Assembly: GCA_035707965.1 (NCBI GenBank)
Contig: DASSTJ010000118.1
Span: 1-40,327, forward strand
DNA from: DASSTJ01 sp035707965
GTDB lineage: Bacteria; Actinomycetota; Actinomycetes; Actinomycetales; Angustibacteraceae
Direction of reading: 5' to 3'
DNA: 40,327 nucleotides
In this document: positions 16,087 through 24,667 of the stretch, piece by piece
How positions within the stretch are numbered: position 1 is the stretch's first letter
Layout: each line of letters opens with the position of its first letter
Translations under genes and position numbers: made by a program
Notes under the pieces: generated by a model
The model's database searches: none
Told to the model about the DNA's origin: nothing
Seen by the model: the letters and a program-made list of their open reading frames with translations, nothing else

Positions 16087-16221
16087 GACGACGACCTTCC
16101 GGAAGGGTGCGGAGCGGCATCCAGCCTAACCCGCGTGCCCCTGTCCCCCACGTCTGACGAAGTGGGGCATCGGCCCCGGCTCCTCGCGCGCAAGATGCAT
16201 ACATATCGGACACTAGTGCCG
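16087..16221. promoter_or_regulatory. Divergent intergenic region with AT-rich patch and small dyads
   Basis: This region separates the minus-strand radical SAM gene from the plus-strand acyltransferase and should hold both promoters. Visible features are the inverted repeat CCCCAC/GTGGGG (16146-16151 and 16162-16167), a locally AT-rich stretch near 16195-16215 that stands out in this GC-rich DNA, and the palindrome CACTAGTG just before the acyltransferase start. TAGGCT, on the minus strand near 16130, could be a -10 element. None of these is a firm call. Confidence 0.35.
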
Positions 16222-17427
16222 ATGACGACGGACACCATGAGCGCGAGCAGACGCACCAGCGTGCCGACACCCGCTGCCCCGCCCGCCACGCACGACCCCG
16301 CCACGCACGACCGCGCCACGCACGACCGCGCCACGCCGTCCCGCCCGACCATCGCCGCCCTCACCGGGCTGCGAGCCGTCTCCGCGCTCTGGGTCGTGCT
16401 GTTCCACTACCGGTCCGACGTGCTCACGCTCGTCCCGGCGCTGCGCCCGCTCGAACCCGTCATGGCGGCCGGCTACCTCGGCGTCGACGTCTTCTTCGTC
16501 CTGAGCGGGTTCGTGCTCGCCTACAACTACTCGGAGCGGCTGGCGCGGTGGCGGCCGCGCGAGGCGGCGTCGTTCGTGCAGAACCGGGTCGCGAGGGTGT
16601 GGCCCGTGCACCTCGTCACGCTGCACGCCGACCTGCTCCAGGCGTGGGTGGTGGGCACGCTGGGTGTCACCGCCGGCGGCCACCGCCGCACCGTGAGCGC
16701 GTACCTGCAGAACCTCACGATGACCCACGCCTGGTGGAACGACCGGCCCAGCTTCAACGCCCCGGCCTGGTCGATCAGCGCCGAGTGGGCGGCCTACCTG
16801 GCGTGCCCGCTGCTGCTGCTCGCGCTCGCCCGCCTGCGCCGGGCCCGGGTGACCGTGGCGCTCGCCCTGCTCGGCTACGCCGTCATGCTCACCATCTTCG
16901 CGCTCTGGGCGCTACCGAACGGCAACGTGGCGCACGCCGGCATGCTTCGCCTGGCTGTCGAGTTCTGCGCCGGCGTGCTGGCGCTGCGCGTGTACCAGCG
17001 CAGCCCTCGGCTCCTCGGCCGCCTGGCGCTGCCGCTGGTCGTCGGCCTGGCCGCTGTCGTCCTGCTCGTGCCGGCGGCGCACCACGGCTACTGGCTCGCG
17101 CCGGCGCTCGGCCTGCTGGTGCTGTGCCTGGCGCTGGACGCCGGCCCGCTGGCCCGGGTGCTCGCCCGACGGACATTCGTCTTCTGGGGCGAGGCCTCCT
17201 ACTGCCTCTACATGACGCACGTGCTGCTCATGCCTGGGCTGCACGCCGTGCTGTCGCCGTCCGACGTCGCCTCGAACGGGCCGCTCGTGCGGGTGGGAGT
17301 GCTCACCGGCTACGCCGTGGTGCTCGCGGGGGCGGCGGTGCTGCTCCACCGGTACGTGGAGGTGCCGGCGCGGAACCGCCTGCGCAGCCGGTCGGTGCCG
17401 GGGCCGCCCCGCGCGGTCGCCCCCTGA
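16222..17427 (+). CDS. Acyltransferase family 3 membrane protein
   Basis: Integral membrane O-acyltransferase of the kind that acetylates surface polysaccharides, lipids or antibiotics; the substrate cannot be told. From the ATG at 16222 it has 401 residues. After a polar N-terminus with ATHDP/ATHDR repeats, the family signature is clear: ALTGLRAVSALWVVLFHY (catalytic His near 63), GYLGVDVFFVLSGFVLAYNY, and NAPAWSISAEWAAYL, followed by about ten hydrophobic segments and the FWGEASYCLYMTHVL end motif. ATGs at 16195 and 16240 are alternative starts; none has a good ribosome binding site. It is on the opposite strand from the genes on both sides and breaks the conserved run from the cell-shape genes to the radical SAM genes, so it is probably an insertion. 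Confidence 0.9.
   Translation: MTTDTMSASRRTSVPTPAAPPATHDPATHDRATHDRATPSRPTIAALTGLRAVSALWVVLFHYRSDVLTLVPALRPLEPVMAAGYLGVDVFFVLSGFVLAYNYSERLARWRPREAASFVQNRVARVWPVHLVTLHADLLQAWVVGTLGVTAGGHRRTVSAYLQNLTMTHAWWNDRPSFNAPAWSISAEWAAYLACPLLLLALARLRRARVTVALALLGYAVMLTIFALWALPNGNVAHAGMLRLAVEFCAGVLALRVYQRSPRLLGRLALPLVVGLAAVVLLVPAAHHGYWLAPALGLLVLCLALDAGPLARVLARRTFVFWGEASYCLYMTHVLLMPGLHAVLSPSDVASNGPLVRVGVLTGYAVVLAGAAVLLHRYVEVPARNRLRSRSVPGPPRAVAP
16285..16329 (+). repeat. Three tandem 15-bp units in the acyltransferase N-terminus
   Basis: The unit GCCACGCACGACCGC (one C/G variant in the first copy) occurs three times in a row and a fourth is partial. It encodes ATHDP-ATHDR-ATHDR. Being a multiple of three, copy-number change would lengthen or shorten the linker without shifting the frame. 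Confidence 0.85.
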
Positions 17428-17544
17428 CGCACTTCGTCGCCGACGTGTACGCCACGACCGGCGTGTCGCGTCAACAAGGGCTACGACGTGCGTACCAGGG
17501 CTCTCCAGTGGCCGGGCACCGGCGGCGCCCCTACGGTGCGGTGC

Positions 17545-17700
17545 ATGGGTGCACTCATCGTGCTGCTGCTCGTCGCCTTCGTCGTCCTCGCCGTGGTCGG
17601 CTTCGTGATCAAGGGCCTGCTCTGGCTGGCGATCCTGGGCCTCGTGCTGTTCCTGCTGACCGCGGTCGGTGGCTGGGTGAGCCGCAAGACCGGCACCTGA
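17545..17700 (+). CDS. Small hydrophobic membrane protein (51 aa)
   Basis: The predicted protein of 51 residues is almost wholly hydrophobic: MGALIVLLLVAFVVLAVVGF, a short KGLLWLA link, a second segment LGLVLFLLTAVGG, then WVSRKTGT. It would form two short membrane helices with a basic tail. Similar tiny 'hydrophobic proteins' are common in actinomycetes with no known role. The ATG at 17545 is preferred over one at 17488 because the extra residues are not protein-like. It ends 32 bases from the convergent rodA stop. No clear ribosome binding site. Confidence 0.6.
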   Translation: MGALIVLLLVAFVVLAVVGFVIKGLLWLAILGLVLFLLTAVGGWVSRKTGT

Positions 17701-17732
17701 TGCGGCTCTGAGCCTCACCCAGCTGCCGGCGG

Positions 17733-18893
17733 TCAGCGAGTGCGGGCCGACATGCCGAGGTGCACGTTCTGCAGCAGGCCGATCGCCAGCCAGGACGCGA
17801 ACATGCTCGAGCCGCCGTACGACACGAACGGCAAGGGCAGGCCGGTGACCGGCATGATCCCGAGGTTCATGCCGATGTTCTCGAAGACCTGGAACGTGAA
17901 CCAGCACACGACGCCGACGGCGACCAGGCGGCCGAAGAGCTCCTCGGCGCGGTGCGCCACGACCAGCCCCCGCCAGAGCACGACCGCCTGGAGCACGAGC
18001 AGCAGCGACGACCCGACGAAGCCGAGCTCCTCCCCCGCGACCGAGAAGACGAAGTCGGTCTGCTGATAGGGAACGAACCCTCCCTGCGTCTGCGACCCGT
18101 GGAACAGGCCCTCGCCCTCGACGCCGCCGGAGCCGATGGCGATGCGCACCTGACGCGTCTGGTAGCCGATGCCACGCGGATCCGCGTGCGGGTCGGCGAA
18201 CGCCGTCAGCCGGTCCTTCTGGTACGTGTCGAGGAGGTCGGTCGTGGCGGCCACGCCGACGCCCACCGCCCCGATGAGCAGAAGCCCCACGAGCCAGCGG
18301 GCCGGGGCTCCGGACACCGTCACCACGCCCAGCAGCAGAGCGATCAGCACGAGCGCTGACCCGAGGTCGGGCTGCAGCATGACGAGGCCGAGCGGCACCG
18401 CCGCCACCACCAGCGCGAGCAGCACGTCGACGTGACGCGGCCGGTCCTCGACGTCCCTCTTCTCCGAGAGGATCAGGGCCAGGGCGACGACGAGCGCGAC
18501 CTTCGCGAACTCCGACGGCTGCACCGAGAAGCCGGCCGGCAGCACGATCCAGGAGTGGGAGCCGTTGATCGTCGACCCGAGCGGCGTGAGTACCGCGACC
18601 AGCCCGGCGATCGAGACGACATACAGGACGGGCACGTACGCCCGCAGGCCGCGGTAGTCGACGAGCGAGACCGCAGCACCCAGCACCAGCCCGATCACCA
18701 GGTTGACCAGGTGCTTCGTGAGGAACAGGTCGCCCGAGGAGCGCCGCGTGGCCGACCACACGAGCAGCGCACCGAGCACCGAGAGCACCACCGCGGCCAC
18801 GAGCAGCACCCAGTCGAGCCTCGTGAGCACACCGCCGTGCGCTCGCGCCCGCCGCGCCCGGGTGCCCGTCCAGCGCACCCACCAGTCGGTCAT
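17733..18893 (-). CDS. rodA: RodA, SEDS peptidoglycan glycosyltransferase
   Basis: Polymerises lipid II into glycan strands for lateral wall growth, in complex with PBP2. The 386 residues contain about ten membrane segments and the SEDS motifs VQPSEFAKVALVVALAL, MLQPDLGSALVL, and the large extracellular loop GGVEGEGLFHGSQTQGGFVP with QQTDFVFSVAGEELGF, ending PLPFVSYGGSSM. The ATG at 18893 overlaps the mrdA stop (ATGA), so it is translationally coupled to its transpeptidase partner. A short cytoplasmic Arg-rich N-terminus precedes the first helix. Confidence 0.96.
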   Translation of the reverse strand: MTDWWVRWTGTRARRARAHGGVLTRLDWVLLVAAVVLSVLGALLVWSATRRSSGDLFLTKHLVNLVIGLVLGAAVSLVDYRGLRAYVPVLYVVSIAGLVAVLTPLGSTINGSHSWIVLPAGFSVQPSEFAKVALVVALALILSEKRDVEDRPRHVDVLLALVVAAVPLGLVMLQPDLGSALVLIALLLGVVTVSGAPARWLVGLLLIGAVGVGVAATTDLLDTYQKDRLTAFADPHADPRGIGYQTRQVRIAIGSGGVEGEGLFHGSQTQGGFVPYQQTDFVFSVAGEELGFVGSSLLLVLQAVVLWRGLVVAHRAEELFGRLVAVGVVCWFTFQVFENIGMNLGIMPVTGLPLPFVSYGGSSMFASWLAIGLLQNVHLGMSARTR

Positions 18894-21106
18894 GACGCCT
18901 GCCGCGGGACGGTCGACCGGCGCGCGTCGGGCAGTCCCTCGTTGGCCGCCACCGGTCCCTCAGGCGTCTGCAGACGACCGTCGGGCCGGACGACGGGAAG
19001 CGCGGCGGGCGGGTGCGCACCGGGCTGCGCGGCGGCCTTCGGCACGACGGCGCCGCCCTTCACCCCGAAGAGCGTGTCGTAGATCTTGCGTACCGCCGGG
19101 GCCGAGGTCGAGGCGCCGGTGCCGCCCTGGCTGACCACGACGACGACCGCGTACTGCGGCTTGTCGGACGGGGCGTACGAGGCGAACCACGACGTCGCCT
19201 GCTTGCCGTAGACCTCGCCGGTGCCGGTCTTGCCTGACACCGGTACCGGGAAGCCGGCGAACGCCCCGGCACCGGTGCCCGAGGTGACCACGCCCCGCAG
19301 CGCCTTCTGCAGGAAGCGCAGCACGTCCTTGTGGACGGGCACGGTGCCGGCCTTCACCGGCTTCACCGTCGAGACCAGCTGGCCGGACGGGCTCATGACC
19401 GCCTTGCCGACGTGCGGCGTCCAGAGCGTGCCGCCGTTGGCGATCGCGGCGTAGACGAGCGCGAGCTGCAGCGGGGTCACGCTCACGTCGCCCTGGCCGA
19501 TGGAGAAGTTCGCCTCGTCACCGGCCCGGAACTGGTAGCCGGTCGTGCAGTTCTCCTTGGAGAGCTGGGTGAGGTAGCGCGCTCGCGAGGGGTCGGAGTC
19601 GGCGACCTCCGGGAACCCTGTCTTCGCCTTGGCGCAGTAGTAGTCCTTCGTCTGCTGCCAGTACGCCTTCTTCCAGGCGCGGTCCGGGATGCGGCCGGAC
19701 CCGTCGTCCGGCAGGTCGATGCCGGTCTTGCGGCCCAGGCCGAACGCCTGCGCCATGTGCACGAACGGGTCCTTGGCGTCGCTCTTCGCGGCCAGGCCTC
19801 CGAGCCGCAGCCACGTCTCGTAGGCGAACTTGTAGAAGATCGTGTCACAGGACACGACGATCGCCCGGTGGAGGTCGATGCGTCCGTAGGCCTCCGACTC
19901 GTAGTTGTGGAAGGCGCGCGAGCCCACCTGGTACGAGCTGCCGCACTGGTACGTGCCGTGCAGGTCGTAGCCGCTCTGCACCGCGGCGGGCAGCGAGATC
20001 ACCTTGAACGTGGACGCCGGGGGGAACTGTCCCTGCGTGGCGCGGGGCACCAGCGGCGTGCCGGCCGACTCATCGGTGAGCGAGGCCAGCTGCTTCGTCG
20101 TGATGCCACCGAGCCAGATGCGCGGGTCGTACGTCGGGTAGCTGGCCATGGCGACGACGCCGCCGGTCCGGACGTCCAGCACGACCGCGGCGCCACTGTC
20201 CGCCTTCAGCGGGCGTCCGGTGCCACGGTCGATGCGCTTGCGCGCGGAGTGGATCGCGTCCGACAACGCCTTCTCGGCCGCCCGCTGCACCTTGGCGTCG
20301 ATGTTCGTCACCAGGTAGTTGCCGGGCACCGGCGGGGTGCTCGACAGCTCGTCGGTGACCCGGCCCCGGATGTCGACGCCGACCCGCGTGATGCCGGGCG
20401 TGCCGCGCAGTGCCGTGTCGTACTGCGCCTCCAGGCCCGCGCGGCCCACGAGGTCGGTGCGCTGCAGCTCGGTGCGACCGTCCCGCGCCGCCTGCGAGCT
20501 GGCCTTGAGCTCGTCCTCGGTCACGGGCCCGAGGTAGCCGAGAAGGTGGGCGGCGTTGACGCCGAGGGGACGTGGGATGGCCCGGACGGCCTGCAGCTCG
20601 GCGGTGACGCCGGGGAAGTCCTCCTGCCGCTCCATGATCTGCAGGGCGACGCGGGGCGCGACGTCCTCGGCGACCGGCACGGGCTGGTACGGCGCTCCGT
20701 TGAAGCAGGCGGGCGCCTTCGGCGCCCCGACCGTGCCGCACAGCTGCGTGCGGCCCCACACCTGGTCGAAGGGCTGGCCGAGCAGGTCGGCCAGGCGATG
20801 GATCAGCTCCTTGCCGTCGTCCGGGCTGTCGATGAGCTGCGTGCGGCTCACCGACACGACGAGAGCCGAGCGGTTGCTGATCAGGGGCCGACCCTGGTCG
20901 TCGAGCACGAGCCCCCGCACTGCCGGGGTGACGATCTCGCGTACCCGGTTGGTGGCAGCGGCCGCCTCGTAGCCCTCGGCTCCGACGACCTGCACCGTGT
21001 AGAGCCGCCCGAGCAGCGTGGCCATGAGCGACACGACGAAGACAGCGACGACGAGCAGCCGCCACCCGGAGGCGCCCAGCCGCCGCGCGGCACGCTCGTC
21101 GCTCAC
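18890..21106 (-). CDS. mrdA: Penicillin-binding protein 2, class B transpeptidase
   Basis: Cross-links the glycan made by RodA. From the GTG at 21106 (overlapping the mreD TGA as GTGA) it has 738 residues: a short basic cytoplasmic end, one membrane anchor (WRLLVVAVFVVSLMATLLG, about 15-35), a dimerisation/pedestal domain, and the transpeptidase domain. Active-site motifs are the serine SxxK in FPPASTFKVI near 364, SCD in VVSCDTIFYKFA near 415, and KTG in VSGKTGTGEV near 623. The C-terminal tail is Pro/Ala-rich. It is the fourth gene in the mreBCD-mrdA-rodA operon. An upstream-extended reading is possible but overlaps mreD. Confidence 0.95.
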   Translation of the reverse strand: MSDERAARRLGASGWRLLVVAVFVVSLMATLLGRLYTVQVVGAEGYEAAAATNRVREIVTPAVRGLVLDDQGRPLISNRSALVVSVSRTQLIDSPDDGKELIHRLADLLGQPFDQVWGRTQLCGTVGAPKAPACFNGAPYQPVPVAEDVAPRVALQIMERQEDFPGVTAELQAVRAIPRPLGVNAAHLLGYLGPVTEDELKASSQAARDGRTELQRTDLVGRAGLEAQYDTALRGTPGITRVGVDIRGRVTDELSSTPPVPGNYLVTNIDAKVQRAAEKALSDAIHSARKRIDRGTGRPLKADSGAAVVLDVRTGGVVAMASYPTYDPRIWLGGITTKQLASLTDESAGTPLVPRATQGQFPPASTFKVISLPAAVQSGYDLHGTYQCGSSYQVGSRAFHNYESEAYGRIDLHRAIVVSCDTIFYKFAYETWLRLGGLAAKSDAKDPFVHMAQAFGLGRKTGIDLPDDGSGRIPDRAWKKAYWQQTKDYYCAKAKTGFPEVADSDPSRARYLTQLSKENCTTGYQFRAGDEANFSIGQGDVSVTPLQLALVYAAIANGGTLWTPHVGKAVMSPSGQLVSTVKPVKAGTVPVHKDVLRFLQKALRGVVTSGTGAGAFAGFPVPVSGKTGTGEVYGKQATSWFASYAPSDKPQYAVVVVVSQGGTGASTSAPAVRKIYDTLFGVKGGAVVPKAAAQPGAHPPAALPVVRPDGRLQTPEGPVAANEGLPDARRSTVPRQAS

Positions 21107-21609
21107 GGCAGCTCCTCGGCTACGCGACGGTCCAGCGCGGTGAGCGCGGGCAGCACGACGGCGCCCAGCACGACCGCCAGCAGTGCCGCCACCACGCACG
21201 AGACGAGCGCCTGCTCGACACCCGTGCCTCCCAGCGCGAAGAACCCGTGCACCGCTCTGGCGACGAACCCCGCCAGGCCCGCAGCCAGGAGCACCAGCAC
21301 CAGCGGGCGGTCGGTGGAGCGGCCCCCGGGGCGTGCCCAGCGGCCTGCGACGGCGCCGGCGGCCGCGTAGGCCAGAGCGCCGGCACCGAGCAGACCGGCG
21401 CCGGGTGGCGTCAGGTCGGCCAGGAGTCCGCCCAGCAGCCCGACGGTCGCGCCCTGCACGCTGCCTCCGGAGAGCGCGGACGCCACCACCACGAGCACCA
21501 CCAGGTCGGCAGGCGTGCCCGCGACCTGCACGGAGGCGAGCGCCGTCGCGTCGACCAGGACGGCGACCAGCAGGACGACGACGGTCAGGACGACCCGCGG
21601 CCCGGTCAC
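21103..21609 (-). CDS. mreD: Rod shape-determining membrane protein MreD
   Basis: Membrane component of the elongasome. The 168 residues form about five hydrophobic segments with the MreD-like stretch GLLGGLLADLTPPGAGLLG, consistent with LxDL-type family motifs. Sequence in this family diverges quickly; position between mreC and mrdA is the stronger evidence. GTG start at 21609 overlaps the mreC stop (GTGA) and its own stop overlaps mrdA in the same way. Confidence 0.9.
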   Translation of the reverse strand: MTGPRVVLTVVVLLVAVLVDATALASVQVAGTPADLVVLVVVASALSGGSVQGATVGLLGGLLADLTPPGAGLLGAGALAYAAAGAVAGRWARPGGRSTDRPLVLVLLAAGLAGFVARAVHGFFALGGTGVEQALVSCVVAALLAVVLGAVVLPALTALDRRVAEELP

Positions 21610-22499
21610 GGCGCCTGCCCGCTGGTCGTGGCGGCCGCGGTGGGCTTCGGCGGCAGCACCGCGTCGCGCGGGTCGGTGCGGGGCGGCTCGACGACCACGC
21701 CGACGAGGTCGAGCGTCGCGACGTCGACGAACGGCCGGACGGCGCCGGTGCGGGACAGGGTTCCCGGCGACCGGCGGACGTCGAGGACCTCGCCGACGGG
21801 CACGCCCGGGACGAACGGGCGGTCGCCGACGCTGCCGAGCGTCACCATGCGCGCCCCCGGCTCTACGGAGGTCTGCGCGTCCAGCAGCTCCAGGCGCATG
21901 GGCTTGTCGCCGGAGCCGCGCGCCACGCCGATCCTGCCGGTGGCCTCCAGCCGGACCCCCACCGAGAAGCTCGGGTCGGTGACGAGCAGGACGTCGGCGG
22001 TCAGCGGCCCGACGCGGCGGACGCGGCCGACCAGCCCGTCGCCGTCCAGGACGGTCATGTCGATCCGGACGCCGTCCCGGCTACCGGCGTCGATCGTGAC
22101 GCTGCGCACGCCGTCCTCGCCGTTGGCGACGGCGACGACCCGTGCCGGGACGATGCGGTAGCGGCCGAGACCGGCCGTGCGCAGCAGGTCGTCGAGCTCG
22201 TGCGCGCGGCGGCGGTCGTCGTCGGTGGCGGCGGCCTGCAGCCGCAGGGACGCGTTCTCCCGCTTCAGCCGGTCGATCTCGTCGCGCGGTCCGCCGCCGA
22301 GCGCGCTGAACGCGTCGCCGACGGCGCGACCCGCCGCGGTCACCGTGCCGAGGGCGGGGCCGAGCACGGTCGCGGCGGTCGAGCGCAAGCGGTCCGTCGC
22401 ACCACCAGGTGAGGCGGCGGCGTCGACGGCGAGCAGGACGAGCGTGACCACGACGAGCACGGCGAGGAGCGCACGCGCACGACGCGTGGACCTGCTCAT
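21606..22499 (-). CDS. mreC: Cell shape-determining protein MreC
   Basis: Bitopic membrane protein that links cytoplasmic MreB to the extracytoplasmic wall synthases. The 297 residues start with a basic tail and one membrane helix (LLAVLVVVTLVLLAVDAAAS, about 11-30), then a coiled coil (GGPRDEIDRLKRENASLRLQ onward, about 69-105) and a beta-rich domain with TIDAGSRDGVRIDMTVLDGDG and VTDPSFSVGVRLE, which is typical for MreC. ATG at 22499, 43 bases after the mreB stop. The C-terminus is Pro/Thr/Ala-rich. Confidence 0.95.
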   Translation of the reverse strand: MSRSTRRARALLAVLVVVTLVLLAVDAAASPGGATDRLRSTAATVLGPALGTVTAAGRAVGDAFSALGGGPRDEIDRLKRENASLRLQAAATDDDRRRAHELDDLLRTAGLGRYRIVPARVVAVANGEDGVRSVTIDAGSRDGVRIDMTVLDGDGLVGRVRRVGPLTADVLLVTDPSFSVGVRLEATGRIGVARGSGDKPMRLELLDAQTSVEPGARMVTLGSVGDRPFVPGVPVGEVLDVRRSPGTLSRTGAVRPFVDVATLDLVGVVVEPPRTDPRDAVLPPKPTAAATTSGQAP

Positions 22500-22542
22500 G
22501 GCACGGGACCTCGGCGTGCGGGTCGCCTAGCGAGCGGGCGCC

Positions 22543-23571
22543 TCACATCCGGCGTTCCGGCACGAGCACGCGCTGCAGCGTCTCGAACTCCTCCACGCAC
22601 CGCCCAGACCCGAGCGCCACGGACATCAGTGGGTCCTGCGCGACGTGGATCGGCATGCCGGTCTCGTGGCGCAGCCGGTCGTCCAGGCCGCCGAGCATGG
22701 CGCCACCGCCGGTGAGCACGATGCCGCGGTCCATGATGTCGCCGGAGAGCTCGGGCGGGCACTTGTCGAGGGTGGACTTCACGGCGTCCACGATGGCGTT
22801 CACCGGCTCCTCGATGGCGACACGGATCTCGTCCTCGGTGACGGTGATGGTCTTGGGCAGCCCGGACACGAGGTCCCGGCCGCGGATCTCCGCCTTGCCG
22901 TCGCCGCCGGACGCGAACGCGGAGCCCACGGTCATCTTGATCTCCTCGGCGGACCGGTCGCCCAGGAGCAGCGAGTACTCCTTCTTCACGTACTGGATGA
23001 TCGAGCTGTCGAGCTCGTCGCCACCCACGCGGATCGACATGGCGGTGACGATGCCGCCGAGGCTGATCACCGCGACCTCGGTGGTGCCGCCGCCGATGTC
23101 GACGACCATGTTGCCCGTCGGCTCGGCGATCGGCAGGCCCGCGCCGATGGCCGCGGCCATCGGCTCCTCGATGATGTAGACACGCCGGGCACCTGCGTGG
23201 CTGGCGGCGTCCTCGACCGCGCGCCGCTCGACCCCGGTGATGCCGCTGGGCACGCAGATCACGATGCGGGGGCGCGCGAAGCGGGAGCGCTTGTGCACCT
23301 TGTGGATGAAGTACCGCAGCATGCGCTCGGTGGTGTCGGCGTCGGAGATGACACCGTCCTTGAGCGGCCGGATCGCGCGGATGTGGCCGGGGGTGCGGCC
23401 GATCATGCGCTTCGCCTCGGCACCCACCGCGACCAGGCGGCCGGTGGTCTCGTCGATGGCGACGACGCTCGGCTCGTCGAGGACGATCCCGCGACCGCGC
23501 ACGTAGACGAGGGTGTTCGCGGTGCCGAGGTCGACCGCCATGTCACGACCGATGAACGACATGCTGCTCAT
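22543..23571 (-). CDS. mreB: Rod shape-determining actin homologue MreB
   Basis: Cytoplasmic ATP-binding actin-like protein that organises lateral wall synthesis. The family motifs are intact: MAVDLGTANTLVYVRGRGIV (phosphate 1), VVDIGGGTTEVAVISLGGI (phosphate 2), and GIVLTGGGAMLGGLD (adenosine). The ATG at 23571 gives 342 residues (MSSMSFIGRDMAV). A GTG at 23586 and ATG at 23562 are alternatives, and none has a strong ribosome binding site. First gene of mreBCD-mrdA-rodA, separated from ndk by a perfect hairpin. Presence of the full set predicts MreB-directed growth rather than the purely polar growth of actinomycetes lacking mreB. Confidence 0.96.
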   Translation of the reverse strand: MSSMSFIGRDMAVDLGTANTLVYVRGRGIVLDEPSVVAIDETTGRLVAVGAEAKRMIGRTPGHIRAIRPLKDGVISDADTTERMLRYFIHKVHKRSRFARPRIVICVPSGITGVERRAVEDAASHAGARRVYIIEEPMAAAIGAGLPIAEPTGNMVVDIGGGTTEVAVISLGGIVTAMSIRVGGDELDSSIIQYVKKEYSLLLGDRSAEEIKMTVGSAFASGGDGKAEIRGRDLVSGLPKTITVTEDEIRVAIEEPVNAIVDAVKSTLDKCPPELSGDIMDRGIVLTGGGAMLGGLDDRLRHETGMPIHVAQDPLMSVALGSGRCVEEFETLQRVLVPERRM

Positions 23572-23701
23572 GGGGAGGTACGGCACCTTCCGGACGTTCT
23601 GGGCGGGTCAGGAGTACGTCGTCCCCCGGTTCTGCGTGGACACAGGGAGGCCGAGGGAACGAGCGGTCCCCATGCTACGTCGCCGGACCGACCGAGTGGC
23701 C

Positions 23702-23730
23702 CACTGCTCAGCCCATGGCGCTGAGCAGTG
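23702..23730 (-). terminator. 11-bp perfect hairpin after ndk
   Basis: CACTGCTCAGC (23702-23712) and GCTGAGCAGTG (23720-23730) are perfect complements around a seven-base loop, beginning six bases after the ndk stop codon. There is no U-rich tail. It probably terminates the folC-DUF4233-ndk message before mreB. Confidence 0.7.
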
Positions 23731-23736
23731 CGCGCC

Positions 23737-24171
23737 TCAGCCCAGGGCGGGGAACCAGATGCCGATCTCGCGCGCGGCCGACTCGACGGAGTCGGAGCCG
23801 TGCACGAGGTTCTGCTGGACGGCGACGCCCCAGTCGCGCCCCAGGTCGCCCCGGATGGTGCCCGGTGCCGCGGTCGTGGGGTCAGTGGCCCCGGCCAGCG
23901 ACCGGAAGCCCTCGATGCAGCGCTGGCCCTCGATCACGACCGCGAGCACCGGCCCGGAGGACATGAACTCGACGAGCGGTTCGTAGAACGGCTTGCCCTC
24001 GTGCTCGGCGTAGTGGACGGCGAGCAGGTCGCGACCCACCGTGCGCAGCTCCACCGCGACGAGCGAGTAGCCCTTCGCCTCGATGCGGCGCAGCACCTCG
24101 CCGGCCAGCCCCCGTCGTACGCCGTCCGGCTTGACGAGGACGAGACTGCGCTCGATCGGGCTGTCGCTCAC
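23737..24171 (-). CDS. ndk: Nucleoside diphosphate kinase
   Basis: Transfers the terminal phosphate from ATP to nucleoside diphosphates. The 144 residues carry ERSLVLVKPDGVRRGL near 7-22 and the active-site histidine H124 in NLVHGSDS, with the usual PGTIRGDLG before it. The C-terminal EIGIWFPALG replaces the more common EI.LWF end only slightly. GTG start at 24171 with AGGAG eight bases upstream. It follows DUF4233 with a 55-base gap. Confidence 0.97.
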   Translation of the reverse strand: MSDSPIERSLVLVKPDGVRRGLAGEVLRRIEAKGYSLVAVELRTVGRDLLAVHYAEHEGKPFYEPLVEFMSSGPVLAVVIEGQRCIEGFRSLAGATDPTTAAPGTIRGDLGRDWGVAVQQNLVHGSDSVESAAREIGIWFPALG

Positions 24172-24226
24172 GGCAGGGCTCCTGAGGGTGCGGTCTGCGT
24201 CCGGGGATTCCGGACCGGCGGCCAGG

Positions 24227-24667
24227 CTACCGACCCGGGCCTCCGGGGTGGCGCTCGGCGGCCGCGCGGCGGGCGGTGAGGTCGTCGGCCTTCTGGCCCT
24301 GCACCATCGCCATGACCCACAGTCCCCCGAAGACCAGCCCGAGGAACAGCATCACAGGCACCCAGATCGCGCTCGCCAGCAGCAGCACCTGCACCGCCCA
24401 GCCGACCGAGTAGCCGACGCGCGAACGCAGCAGACCGGCCGTCACGATGCACAGCAGGGCCAGCAGCCCGCCCGCCAGCAGGGCAGTGCCGCGCGAGACG
24501 TCAGCCAGGTCCTTGGCCACCAACGTGGCGAACCCGACGACGAGCGCCTCACCGAGCAGCACCAGCATGGCGAAGAGCCGCCGGAACGAGCGGGAGGCCG
24601 GTGGCGACGGCGGCTGCTCGCCCGCGACGTCCGAGGGGTGGTCGTCGCGCGCCTCGGGGGCCATCAT
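24227..24667 (-). CDS. DUF4233 membrane protein
   Basis: Small integral membrane protein that sits between folC and ndk in many actinomycetes; function unknown. The 146 residues have a polar Pro/Ser-rich start (about 1-28), then about four hydrophobic segments (FAMLVLLGEALVVGFATLVA, ALLAGGLLALLCIVTAGLL, VGWAVQVLLLASAIWVPVM, LFLGLVFGGLWVMAMVQG) and a charged tail. The first ATG at 24667 overlaps the folC TGA (ATGA); a second ATG follows directly. Coupled translation with folC is likely. Confidence 0.88.
   Translation of the reverse strand: MMAPEARDDHPSDVAGEQPPSPPASRSFRRLFAMLVLLGEALVVGFATLVAKDLADVSRGTALLAGGLLALLCIVTAGLLRSRVGYSVGWAVQVLLLASAIWVPVMLFLGLVFGGLWVMAMVQGQKADDLTARRAAAERHPGGPGR

Noticed and set aside
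14344..16194. Long plus-strand open frame leading into the acyltransferase
   Set aside because: It is the antisense shadow of the radical SAM gene, with repetitive, unrecognisable protein composition. Only the part from about 16222 looks like the family.
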